From Theodoxus fluviatilis (Eukaryota; Mollusca; Gastropoda; Cycloneritida; Neritidae), in the NCBI GenBank assembly GCA_034096865.1, contig JAWQFJ010001135.1, positions 19,367 to 83,366 on the forward strand: DNA of 64,000 nt, given 5' to 3'. Numbering within the stretch: position 1 is the first letter of the stretch; the number at the start of each line of letters is the position of its first letter. Shown piece after piece: positions 14,497 through 25,064 of the stretch. Position numbers and translations under genes: made by a program. Below the pieces are notes generated by a model. It saw only the letters and a list, made by a program, of their open reading frames with translations. It had not been told where the DNA came from and did not search any database.

Positions 14497-17400
14497 CCAC
14501 AGCCACACACCCCACTACTGCCACATCCACTCCACCACACCCACTGCTGCCACATCCACTCCACCACACCCACTGCTGCCACGTCCAACACAACCGCCAC
14601 CACACCCTACTACTGCCACATCCACCCCCCCCCCACTGCTGCCACATCCACCCCCACCACACCCACTGCTGCCACATCCACCCCCCACCACACCCACTGC
14701 TGCCACATCCACCCCCCACCACACCCACTGCTGCCACATCCACCCCCACCACACCCACTGCTGCCACATCCACCCCCCACCACACCCACTGCTGCCACAT
14801 CCACCCCCCACCACACCCACTGCTGCCACATCCACCCCCCACCACACCCACTGCTGCCACATCCACACACCCCACCACACCCACTGCTGCCACATCCACA
14901 CACCCCACCACACCCACTGCTGCCACATCCACCCCCCACCACACCCACTGCTGCCACATCCACCCCCCACCACACCCACTGCTGCCACATCCACACACCC
15001 CACCACACCCACTGCTGCCACATCCACCCCCCACCACACCCACTGCTGCCACATCCACCCCCCACCACACCCACTGCTGCCACATCCACCCCCCACCACA
15101 CCCACTGCTGCCACATCCACCCCCACCACACCCACTGCTGCCACATCCACCCCCACCACACCCACTGCTGCCACATCCACACCCCACCACCCACTGCTGC
15201 CACATCCACCACCCACCACACCCACTGCTGCCACATCCACCCCCCACCACACCCACTGCTGCCACATCCACCCCCCACCACACCCACTGCTGCCACATCC
15301 ACACCCCACCACACCCACTGCTGCCACATCCACCCCCACCACACCCACTGCTGCCACATCCACACACCCACTGCTGCCACATCCACCCCCCACCACACCC
15401 ACTGCTGCCACATCCACACACCCCACCACACCCACTGCTGCCACATCCACACACCCACCACACCCACTGCTGCCACATCCACACACCCCACCACACCCAC
15501 TGCTGCCACATCCACACACCCCACCACACCCACTGCTGCCACATCCACACCCCCACCACACCCACTGCTGCCACATCCACACCCACCACACCCACTACTG
15601 CCACATCCACACCCACCACACCCACTACTGCCACATCCACCCCCCACCACACCCACTGCTGCCACATCCACCCCCCACCACACCCACTGCTGCCACATCC
15701 ACCCCCACCACACCCACTGCTGCCACATCCCCCCCACCACACCCACTGCTGCCACATCCACACCCCACCACACCCACTGCTGCCACATCCACCCCCCACC
15801 ACACCCACTGCTGCCACATCCACCCCCACCACACCCACTGCTGCCACATCCACACCCCACCACACCCACTGCTGCCACATCCACACCCCACCACACCCAC
15901 TGCTGCCACATCCACACCCACCACACCCACTGCTGCCACATCCACCCCCCACCACACCCACTGCTGCCACATCCACACCCCACCACACCCACTGCTGCCA
16001 CATCCACCCCCACCACACCCACTGCTGCCACATCCACACCCACCACACCCACTGCTGCCACATCCACCCCCCACCACACCCACTGCTGCCACATCCACAC
16101 CCACCACACCCACTACTGCCACATCCACACCCACCACACCCACTACTGCCACATCCACCCCCACCACACCCACTGCTGCCACATCCACCCCCCACCACAC
16201 CCACTGCTGCCACATCCACCACCCACCACACCCACTGCTGCCACATCCACACCCCACCACACCCACTGCTGCCACATCCACCCCCACCACACCCACTGCT
16301 GCCACATCCACCACCCACCACACCCACTGCTGCCACATCCACACCACACCCACTGCTGCCACATCCACCCCCCACCACACCCACTGCTGCCACATCCACA
16401 CACCCACTGCTGCCACATCCACCCCCCACCACACCCACTGCTGCCACATCCACACACCCCACCACACCCACTGCTGCCACATCCACCCCCCACCACACCC
16501 ACTGCTGCCACATCCACCCCCACCACACCCACTGCTGCCACATCCACACACCACCACACCCACTGCTGCCACATCCACTCCCACCACACCCACTGCTGCC
16601 ACATCCACCCCCCACCACACCCACTGCTGCCACATCCACACCACACCCACTGCTGCCACATCCACCCCCCACCACACCCACTGCTGCCACATCCACCCCC
16701 ACCACACCCACTGCTGCCACATCCACCCCCCACCACACCCACTGCTGCCACATCCACCCCCCACCACACCCACTGCTGCCACATCCACACCCCACCACAC
16801 CCACTGCTGCCACATCCACACCCCCATCACACCCACTGCTGCCACATCCACACCCCCACCACACCCACTGCTGCCACATCCACCCCCCACCACACCCACT
16901 GCTGCCACATCCACCCCCCACCACACCCACTGCTGCCACATCCACACACCCACCACACCCACTGCTGCCACATCCACCCCCACCACACCCACTGCTGCCA
17001 CATCCACCCCCCACCACACCCACTGCTGCCACATCCACCCCCCACCACACCCACTGCTGCCACATCCACCCCACCACACCCACTGCTGCCACATCCTCAC
17101 CCACCACACCCCCTACTGCCACATCCACACCCACCACACCCACTGCTGCCACATCCACCCCCCACCACACCCACTGCTGCCACATCCACACACCCACTGC
17201 TGCCACATCCACCCACCACCACACCCACTGCTGCCACATCCACCCCCACCACCCCCACTGCTGCCACATCCACCCACCACCACACCCACTGCTGCCACAT
17301 CCACCCCCACCACACCCACTGCTGCCACATCCACCCACCACCACCACACCCCTGCTGCCACATCCACACACCCACCACACCCACTGCTGCCACATCCACC

Positions 17401-18670
17401 CCCCACCACACCCACTGCTGCCACATCCACCCCCCACCACACCCACTGCTGCCACATCCACACACCCACCACACCCACTGCTGCCACATCCACCCCCACC
17501 ACACCCACTGCTGCCACATCCACCCCCCACCACACCCACTGCTGCCACATCCACCCCCCACCACACCCACTGCTGCCACATCCACCCACCACCACACCCA
17601 CTGCTGCCACATCCACCCCCCACCACACCCACTGCTGCCACATCCACACCCACCACACCCACTGCTGCCACATCCACACCCACCACACCCACTGCTGCCA
17701 CATCCACCCCCCACCACACCCACTGCTGCCACATCCACCCACCACCACACCCACTGCTGCCACATCCACCCCCCACCACACCCACTGCTGCCACATCCAC
17801 CCCCACCACACCCACTGCTGCCACATCCACACCCCACCACACCCACTGCTGCCACATCCACACACCCCACCACACCCACTGCTGCCACATCCACCCACCA
17901 CCACACCCACTGCTGCCACATCCACCCCCCACCACACCCACTGCTGCCACATCCACCCCCCACCACACCCACTGCTGCCACATCCACCCCCCACCACACC
18001 CACTGCTGCCACATCCACTCCACCACACCCACTGCTGCCACATCCACTCCACCACACCCACTGCTGCCACATCCACCCCCCACCACACCCACTGCTGCCA
18101 CATCCACTCCACCACACCCACTGCTGCCACATCCACACCCACCACACCCACTGCTGCCACATCCACACCCCCACCACACCACTGCTGCCACATCCACCCC
18201 CACCACACCCACTGCTGCCACATCCACACACCCACCACACCCACTGCTGCCACATCCACCCCCCACCACACCCACTGCTGATACATCCACCCACCACCAC
18301 ACCCACTGCTGCCACATCCACCCCCCCACCACACCCACTGCTGCCACATCCACACACCCACTGCTGCCACATCCACACTCCACCACACCCACTGCTGCCA
18401 CATCCACTCACCCCACCACACCCACTGCTGCCACATCCACCCACCACCACACCCACTGCTGCCACATCCACCCCCCACCACACCCACTGCTACCACATCC
18501 ACCCCCCCACCACACCCACTGCTGCCACATCCACCCCCACCACACCCACTGCTGCCACATCCACACACCCACTGCTGCCACACATCCACCCCCCACCACA
18601 CCCACTGCTGCCACATCTACCCCCCACCACACCCACTGCTGCCACATCCACCCACCCACCACACCCACTG
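14497..18670. repeat. 4.2 kb GC-rich minisatellite, 28-31 bp unit
   Basis: Roughly 140 head-to-tail units of CACCCACTGCTGCCACATCC joined by a variable CCAC-rich spacer (CACCCCCCACCA, CACACCCCACCA, CACACC and others). The spacer varies by 1-8 bases, so frames drift but rarely meet stops. Open frames of over 1,300 codons on both strands are therefore composition artefacts ([10 protein letters not shown] on plus, [10 protein letters not shown] on minus). The array lies in the UBR5 intron directly after the donor at about 18,678, so the transcribed strand carries the G-rich version. Confidence 0.95.
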
Positions 18671-18678
18671 GTACCAAC

Positions 18679-18895
18679 CTCTAGGGTCAGGTCGCGCTGC
18701 TGGGTGTTGCGGAACTTCTCCATGTGGCGGCGGAAGCGTGACTCCTTGACAGGAAATCCTCCAAGCTCACTGATGATGGAGCCTGGCTCCAGCCCCACGT
18801 CATCACAGAAGACGCGGCCAAAGAGACTGAGCGTCAGCCTCCAACGCCCCAGCAGCAGCTCGTGGGAAATCTGCTGGCCTATCATTCCCATGGCC
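18679..18895 (-). CDS. UBR5: UBR5 exon (pre-MLLE segment, LLLGRWRL motif)
   Basis: Begins after TTCATTGCAG. The first base completes an AGG codon with the AG ending the previous exon, so the join gives PRSR then [18 protein letters not shown]. The 72 codons continue with [10 protein letters not shown], a DVGLEPGSI segment, [11 protein letters not shown] and [10 protein letters not shown]. This matches the very conserved stretch of metazoan UBR5 just upstream of the MLLE (PABC) and HECT domains. The donor is either GAG|GTTGGT (exon end 18,679) or GTTG|GTACC (end 18,675). The second would restore the LEVD that orthologues show but is a weak donor, so the last four bases are uncertain. UBR5 is a large nuclear and cytosolic E3 that extends ubiquitin chains. 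This exon is scaffold, not catalytic. The 4.2 kb minisatellite starts about 8 bp past the donor. Confidence 0.9.
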
Positions 18896-18903
18896 CTGCA
18901 ATG

Positions 18904-18975
18904 AATGCACAAATGAATGAACGAACATATGAACGAATGAAGTTTTAGGCCTTTCAACTTTTGTAGGCTATGTAA
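18904..18975 (+). repeat. Short interspersed repeat, 5' half (split by Harbinger)
   Basis: A GAAT/GAAC-rich lead-in is followed by TTTTAGGCCTTTCAACTTTTGTAGGCTATGTAA, with the head-end hairpin of the CCTATCAGCC-type interspersed repeat. The 3' half resumes at 20,000, after the Harbinger element. Confidence 0.7.
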
Positions 18976-19999
18976 AGGCCTTCGCACACGAGGCAACTCC
19001 ACTCAGGCAACTCGATTGCTTGCCATACATTGCTTCGTGTGTGATGTCGGTTGAAAGCAACTGGCATTTCAAGCAACTTTCCACATCACCAGCAACTGAG
19101 TTGCTCGTCTTTAAACCTGTTCTAGTTTTGGGGGCAGTGGCATGCCACTCTCTGTGAATCCACCAATCACCGGGCGACTTTAGAGCCTCATTCTCGCGAT
19201 CTCGCGACTATTTGCAGAATTAAATGGCGGACATGTCTACAGTTCACACAGAAAACGCTGTATTTGGGGATACTAGAAACCCATCCAAAGAAAATGTAAG
19301 CCATTAACAGCATAAATTTATCAAAGCTGTATGTTGAATGCGTCAATAGGTCATGAAAGCTCCTACATTTTAAACATGGAAATGCAGGTCGACGCCACTG
19401 CACGCTGAAGCATCATTGACATTGTGTACAAAGCTAGTGTTGTCTGATACCACGAATATGATACATTTAAATTGCATCTGTGTTATGAAAATACTGTTCA
19501 GATTAAATTGATTAATTAATTGAGGCCCAACCAGCTGCAACAATTCCTGAAAATGTTCATGGCTCATTCGAAGGAAAGTTCTTGTTGCCTTGAGATCCTC
19601 GTTGAGGAGCTCTTGTAGCAGACACGAGTAGGCACCATGCCTTGATCGTTTTGTGAACCATTCACGAGACCAACACAATCTTTTTCTCTTTTTACTTTGC
19701 TCGGCAATTATAAGTATTGCAGCAGCAGCTGCTGCAACATCATCATTAGATGAGGTACTGTCGCCATCGTCACTTGAAGTTTCAGTCATGCTAGGGCAAG
19801 CCTTCGGGGGAGAGATGCAGAGCGTCTTGAGTGCAAGCGCGGGAATTAATACGTTTCCATGAATAGAACGTGGCAAGAGGTGAAAGGTCACAGTGGAAGC
19901 GTGTACGAGCTCAGTCTCCAGCATTGCCTGCCACGATGGCAAGCAACCGGCCACAAGCAACGTGGCAAGAGACTTTGGTTGCCTCGTGTGCGAAGGCCT
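18976..19999 (-). mobile_element. PIF/Harbinger DNA transposon, non-autonomous
   Basis: Inverted ends AGGCCTTCGCACACGAGGCA at 18,976 and the complement TGCCTCGTGTGCGAAGGCCT ending at 19,999 match over at least 20 bp. TAA flanks both sides (18,973-18,975 and 20,000-20,002), the 3-bp TWA-type duplication known for PIF/Harbinger. Subterminal GGCAAGCAAC-like motifs recur inverted inside. It is 1.0 kb and holds only the start of a Harbinger nuclease on the minus strand. The insertion split an older interspersed repeat whose halves rejoin exactly at the TAA. Confidence 0.92.
19535..19789 (-). pseudogene. Harbinger transposase N-terminal fragment
   Basis: Starting at the ATG at 19,789 (MTETSSDDGD), the frame gives an acidic, serine-rich head, an alanine run and a KKRKR basic patch. 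The family-typical block REWFTKRSRHGAYSCLLQEL, then LRMSHEHFQELLQLVGPQL, follows at about residues 40-80. This matches the N-terminus of HARBI1-like nucleases, which normally continue for some 250 residues with a DDE domain. Here the frame leaves recognisable sequence right after VGPQLIN, so the catalytic part is absent. The right limit is approximate. Confidence 0.75.
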
Positions 20000-20135
20000 T
20001 AAGGCTACAGATCATGAAAATTACAAGAGAAGGCAAGCAATTGGACTCGCGATTTCCCTTGTTTTTCACATTTTACAAATCGAGCAGGGAGACGAGGTGG
20101 GACTATTCTTACCCCTAACCCACAGGGATACCATG
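20000..20135 (+). repeat. Short interspersed repeat, 3' half
   Basis: Continues the repeat split at 18,975: TAAGGCTACAGATCATGAAAATTAC and, further on, AGGGAGACGAGGTGGGACTA then CCTAACCCACAGGG. This matches the 3' end of copies at 31,755, 49,430, 52,335 and 62,490. Confidence 0.75.
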
Positions 20136-20232
20136 AACCTGCACTCACACACTCACACATTGGCAGACAGGCAACATGCTGCAGTATGTGTTCACACAGC
20201 AGCAGTACACAGACGCATGTGGGAGAGACTTA

Positions 20233-20613
20233 GGTTAGCCTTCCAATGATGGGCCACACTAGTGGACTCATCCTAGGAGAGGGGTGCAGACCCTGGCCTC
20301 TGATTGGCCGCGTTTTACATAGACGTTTAGTCCAGAAATAGGGTGTAATTGCCTTGACGACTGCTGTAAATATGATATTTATTGTAACCCAATTCTGCTC
20401 GAAGTGCATTGTGTACACCAGCTTGTCAATTATTCACACTTTATTGTCATTCTGTGGGCAGAATACCTGTCCTAGATTGCGCATGTGAGCAAGTGGGCAT
20501 GTAATGATTTGATTGTCATTCTGTGTGGGAGTCACTGCAAATTAAACGACCAAACATCGCACTCCTTTCCTCGGACGAGTCCACTAGTGTGGTCCATTAG
20601 TGGAAGGCTAACC
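20233..20613. mobile_element. MITE, family with GGTTAGCC ends (copy 2)
   Basis: Starts GGTTAGCCTTCCAATGATGG and ends with the long inverted complement ...GTCCACTAGTGTGGTCCATTA then GTGGAAGGCTAACC. The arms match over about 38 bp with few differences. The interior (TTGTCAATTATTCACACTTT, GTCATTCTGTG) matches copy 1 at 7,997. No clear 8-bp duplication flanks this copy. Confidence 0.85.
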
Positions 20614-20928
20614 ACTCAGAACTCACAGATATGACCGCAGACAGCTGGGGAAATCTCGTTGAAAAAGTGCTGCCAGAGGGTATTAGGACGGATGAAGTAG
20701 AAATGAGTCAGTGGATGGAGGACACGAGGAGCTGACTGAGGCAAACAGAGCAGATGGCAACAGAAACAGCAGAGGGAAACAGGGAGGGAAGGGAGATTTG
20801 CCAAACCATGCAGCCACTAAATCATCACTACCCATGAGCTTCTTTGGGGCCAAGTTTCTGTGAAAACTTAGTGGGCTGAAGGAGAGGGGGATGGGTGGGG
20901 TTGGGCTTAGGGGTGGGTTGTGTTGATG

Positions 20929-20998
<70 letters not shown>

Positions 20999-20999
20999 C
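20929..20999. repeat. (GT)n microsatellite
   Basis: About 70 bp of pure GT just downstream, in the UBR5 sense, of the donor at 21,081. Confidence 0.97.
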
Positions 21000-21081
21000 T
21001 GTGCGTGTGTGTATGCATGTATGTTCACAAGTGCTCATGCACACACAGTTGTGTGCGCACAAGGCAAAGGTCATTCCCTAC

Positions 21082-21195
21082 CTTGACCTAGGGGCAGACG
21101 GAGTCTGTGAGGTTTCTATGACAACCGTGTTGGAGACATTTTCATTAGCGCCAACCAGGTCCACAGGTGAGTGGGTGCTGCGGACTGCCTCTCCT
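21082..21195 (-). CDS. UBR5: UBR5 exon (short linker exon)
   Basis: Acceptor CTGTTGCAG precedes 21,195 and donor AAG|GTAGGG follows 21,082. The first base completes the GG left by the previous exon (GGA) and the last two bases join the G of the next exon (AGG), so both junctions keep frame. The 37 complete codons read GEAVRSTHSPVDLVGANENV then SNTVVIETSQTPSAPRS. This is a poorly conserved polar linker, so identity rests on the two matching phases and on position between two well-matched UBR5 exons. A neighbouring alternative splice choice cannot be excluded. Confidence 0.75.
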
Positions 21196-21277
21196 CTGCA
21201 ACAGAGATGCAAGGTCACGTTTGATCCAATCTGAGAAGGGCAGGAGAGAGAGGAGAAAGAAAAGCAAGGAGGAAAAG

Positions 21278-22613
21278 ACAAGAAGGGCAAAGCCCATACG
21301 ACTCACATCCTTGAACCTTGACCTTTACATGACCTTGACCTTTACATGAATTTGACCTTTACATGAATTTGACCTTTACATGACCTTGACCTTTAAGTGA
21401 CCTTCAAGGTCAAACATCTAAACCTAGCAATGACATCATACACTAAGAAATGCTTTACACATTTTCCTACCAAAATACATGTTGCCTTGACCCAAGGTCA
21501 AAGTCATCCAACACAAAGGTGTTAATTCAAGACATAGGAAGCACAATGGTGATTATTGGCACTTTCTACCATGAGATATGATCACTTTTAGTGGTTCACT
21601 ACCCCATTTTGGTCACATTTCATAAGGGTCAAAGTGACCTTGACCTTGATGATGTGACCAAATGTGTCTCATGATGAAAGTATAACATGTGCCCCACATA
21701 ATTATTAAGTTTGAAAGTTATCTTCTATAGTTCAGGGTCAAGGTCACTTCAACATATGTATACAATCCAACTTTGAAGAGCTCATGTGACCTTGACCTTG
21801 AAGCAAGGTCAACCAAACTGGTATCAAAAGATAGGTATTACTTTGCCCTATGTACCTTATATAGGTCAGGTATCCAATCTAAAAAGATTCAGAGAAAATG
21901 GGAAAATGTGAAAAATAGCTGTTTTTTTATATCATTTACGGCCCGTGACCTTGACCTTGAAGCAAGGTCAAGTCACTATGTATGTTTTTGTACGCCTTGT
22001 CATCCTACACCATCATGCCAAATTGGGTGTTGATAGACTTAATAGTCTACGAGAAAAATCCAACGTTAAAGATTTTTACGGATTACAGGACGCCCGGACG
22101 CCTGGACGCCCGGACAGACGACACGGGTGACCTAGTATGAAAGTATAACATGTGTACTACAATGTTATGAAGTTTGGAAGAGTTATCTTCCATAGTTCCG
22201 GGTCAAGGTCACTTCAAAATATGTATACAATCCACATTTAAAGACCTCCTGTGACCTTGACCTGGAAGCAAGGTCAATCAAACTGGTATCAAAAGATAGG
22301 GATTACTTTGCATTATATACCATATATAGGTCAGGTATCCAATCTAAAAATCTTCAGAGAAAATTGGGAAAACGTGAAAAATGGCTGGTTTTTAGACAAC
22401 ATTTACGGCCCCTGTGACCTTGACCTTGAAGCAAGGTCAAGTCACTGTGTATGTTTTTGTACGCCTGGTCATCATACATCATCATGCCAAATTGGGTGTT
22501 GACAGACTTAATAGTCTTCGAGAAAAATCAAACGTTAAAGTTTTTTACAGACGCCAGGACGGACGAAAAGGATGAGTACATAGACTCACTTTTGCTTCGC
22601 ATGTGAGTAAAAA
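21278..22613 (+). mobile_element. Helentron/pearl-like element, copy 2 (composite)
   Basis: Starts ACAAGAAGGGCAAAGCCCAT and ends TTGCTTCGCATGTGAGT plus an A-run, as in the other copies. It is about 450 bp longer: after the first CGCCCGGACG-type tract (22,085-22,125) the sequence re-enters the body at AGTATGAAAGTATAACATGT and repeats the 3' half with its own differences. It lies in a UBR5 intron about 80 bp upstream (UBR5 sense) of the exon at 21,082-21,195. Confidence 0.75.
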
Positions 22614-22650
22614 AAAGAGGAATAAGTTGGAAAGAATACAAAATGTAAAA

Positions 22651-22651
<1 letters not shown>

Positions 22652-22684
<33 letters not shown>

Positions 22685-22729
22685 GGATACACACACGAAA
22701 CAGGGACACACACACACACACACACACAC

Positions 22730-22771
<42 letters not shown>

Positions 22772-22797
22772 GGACACACACACACACACACACACAC

Positions 22798-22828
<31 letters not shown>

Positions 22829-22853
22829 GGGACACACACACACACAGGGACAC
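22652..22853. repeat. CA-rich minisatellite with GGGACAC breaks (left part)
   Basis: (CA)n blocks of 10-30 bp separated by GGGACAC or AAGGATAC. The same array resumes at 24,334 after the solo LTR. Confidence 0.95.
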
Positions 22854-24333
22854 TGTTACGAAACGCATATTTCCCATTTGTTGTTGGTTGTGGTTATGTC
22901 ATATAGTGGGTTGGGAATTATCTGCCAAGCCATAGTGTAGTTTGATATTGCTGCCAAACCAGTGTTGATAATGAGATTTGGGTGGTGTGTGAAGTTTTAG
23001 AAGGAAAATAGAACTGTGAAACGTGTTTTCCTTCTAATACAGAAACGAACTTAGTAGAACGTTTGGGATGATATTGAATTCATCTCGGTTCGCATTCTGC
23101 CATTGACCAATCTACAGTGGACTTTTTAGGTGACGGACTAATGAGACAGCTCAGTTATTGATCAATGGGGAGCTGACTGGTTATGTGAACAGTTGATTGG
23201 TCGTTTGGTGTGATATCGTGAATCAAGACACCCTCCAACGCTGTGATTGGTCGAGGACAACAGGTAGACTTTTGCTGTTGTATAAAAACCCGTGTTATGG
23301 AATAACACGTGTGCCCATTGCAGAATTTTCACAGAGACAGCCCATGTGAGGACGGCGCCCTGTCTTGGAGAGAGTTCACGAGTTGAACTATCTGTGAAAA
23401 CCGATGAAGTTTCGTCCGCTGACGGACAATGCCCAGTAACCTACTTCAAGTGTCTATGTATAGACAGGGTGCTGGATGGAGTACTGCCCTCGCTTCTGAC
23501 TCGAGAGAGACAACGCTTAAGGTATCTCGAGTTCTTGTCTCTGGAACGTTCCCTCTCATAAGTGAACTACGTCCTGTCCTCCCTGTATAGAGGAATTGTC
23601 TTTAGAGATTCTCCAACGCCTGAGAAGACGCCCGCGAGAAAGTTCTGACCGTCTCTCGCATCGTCGCCCCCTCACCTCGTCAACCTCCCAAGTTACCTCG
23701 CCTGCCGCCCGCACGCCACAGAGTGGATTTGTCGTCTGCTCGTCTGCCCTGCCGTCTGCCCACGTGTCGACGCCGGAACTTCTACATCTCCTGGATCAAG
23801 TTCAAGTCAAGACCTCAGCCTCCACTACGAGGAATGAAAGTAACGACTGCCTCCTCTCCCATGCGAGGCAATCTTATGTTTCGTCGTGTGTTGTGAAGTG
23901 CATCCGTAAGCGGATATCCAAAATTCCCCCCAGTGTGGAATTTCATTCATCGTGAAAGCGGGCTTGCGCGCTCGTTGCGGATTGGTTGAACCCCCACCAC
24001 AAGTCTCAGATGAGTATTGGTTTGATATGGCTTGGCAGCCCAATTTCCTTTAAGTATTGATTATTTTGGGGAAAGGTTTATTTTACTTAGTAATGCGTTT
24101 CAGTATCTCCATGACTTATTAATTATTGTGTCGAAATTTTCACTCATGACCAATTTGTTTATCATTGATTAAAGCTATGTTTGAACTTTGATTTCGGTAT
24201 CCCAGTCCTCATTTGCGTACGTACGTCATCACTGTATGAATGGTGGATTGGAAGGTGACAAGTAGTAATGCAAATTACCCTAGACATTTAACGAGCCAAA
24301 GAAAGATTAATCATCTTAATACTACTTGTAACA
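22854..24333 (+). mobile_element. Solo LTR of an LTR retrotransposon (1.48 kb)
   Basis: Begins TGTTACGAAACGC and ends CTACTTGTAACA, giving canonical TG...CA termini inside a TGTTAC/GTAACA inverted pair. GACAC flanks both sides (22,849-22,853 and 24,334-24,338), a 5-bp duplication as made by Gypsy/Copia-type integrases. Internal promoter-like signals are a TATAAAAA box at 23,281-23,288, two inverted CCAAT boxes upstream (ATTGG near 23,197 and 23,246) and an ATTAAA at 24,168-24,173. No gag-pol and no second LTR are present, so this is a recombination product. Plus orientation is inferred from the TATA-then-ATTAAA order. It split the CA/GGGACAC array. Confidence 0.88.
23281..23288 (+). promoter_or_regulatory. 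TATA box of the solo LTR
   Basis: TATAAAAA, with ATTGG motifs about 35 and 85 bp upstream, placed as a promoter at the expected U3/R boundary. Transcription from it would run antisense to UBR5. Confidence 0.5.
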
Positions 24334-25060
24334 GACACACACACACACACACACACACAGTGACACACACACACACTCAGGGACACACACACACACACAC
24401 ACACACAGGGACACACACACACACATACACACACAGGGACACACACACACACAGGGACACACACACACAGGGACACACACATACAAGGATACACACACAC
24501 AGGGACACACACACACACAAGGACACACACACACACAAGGACACACACACACACAGGGACACACACACACACAGGGACACACACACACACACAGGGACAC
24601 ACACACACACACACACAGGGACACACACACACAGGGACACACACACACAGGGACACACACACACACACACAGGGACACACACACACAGGGACACACACAC
24701 ACACACACAGGGACACACACACACAGGGACACACACACACACACAAGGACACACACACACACAGGGACACACACACACACAGGGACACACACACAAGGAT
24801 ACACACACACACAGGGACACTCACACACAGGGACACACACACACACACACAAGGATACACACACACAGGGACACACACACACAAGGACACACACACACAG
24901 GGACACACACACACACACACAAGGATACACACACACAGGGACACACACACACAAGGACACACACACACACACAAGGACACACACACACACAGGGACACAC
25001 ACACACACACACACACAAGGATACACACACACACAGGGACACACACACACACACACACAC
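24334..25060. repeat. CA-rich minisatellite with GGGACAC breaks (main part)
   Basis: About 40 blocks of (CA)5-12 separated by GGGACAC, AAGGACAC or AAGGATAC. The array stops 4 bp from the UBR5 donor at 25,064, so in the UBR5 sense the intron begins GTAAGTGTGTGTG. Confidence 0.97.
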
Positions 25061-25064
25061 TTAC

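Noticed and set aside
14426..18904. Open frames of about 1,400 codons on both strands, Trp/Gly-rich on minus and His/Pro-rich on plus
   Set aside because: They follow the minisatellite units; the same array is open in several frames at once, and the frames differ only by spacer length. No domain and no splice support outside the array.
22854..24333. Short open frames at 23,292-23,561 and 23,596-23,955 as genes
   Set aside because: They lie wholly within the solo LTR, downstream of its TATA box, and show no recognisable domain; probably leader sequence.
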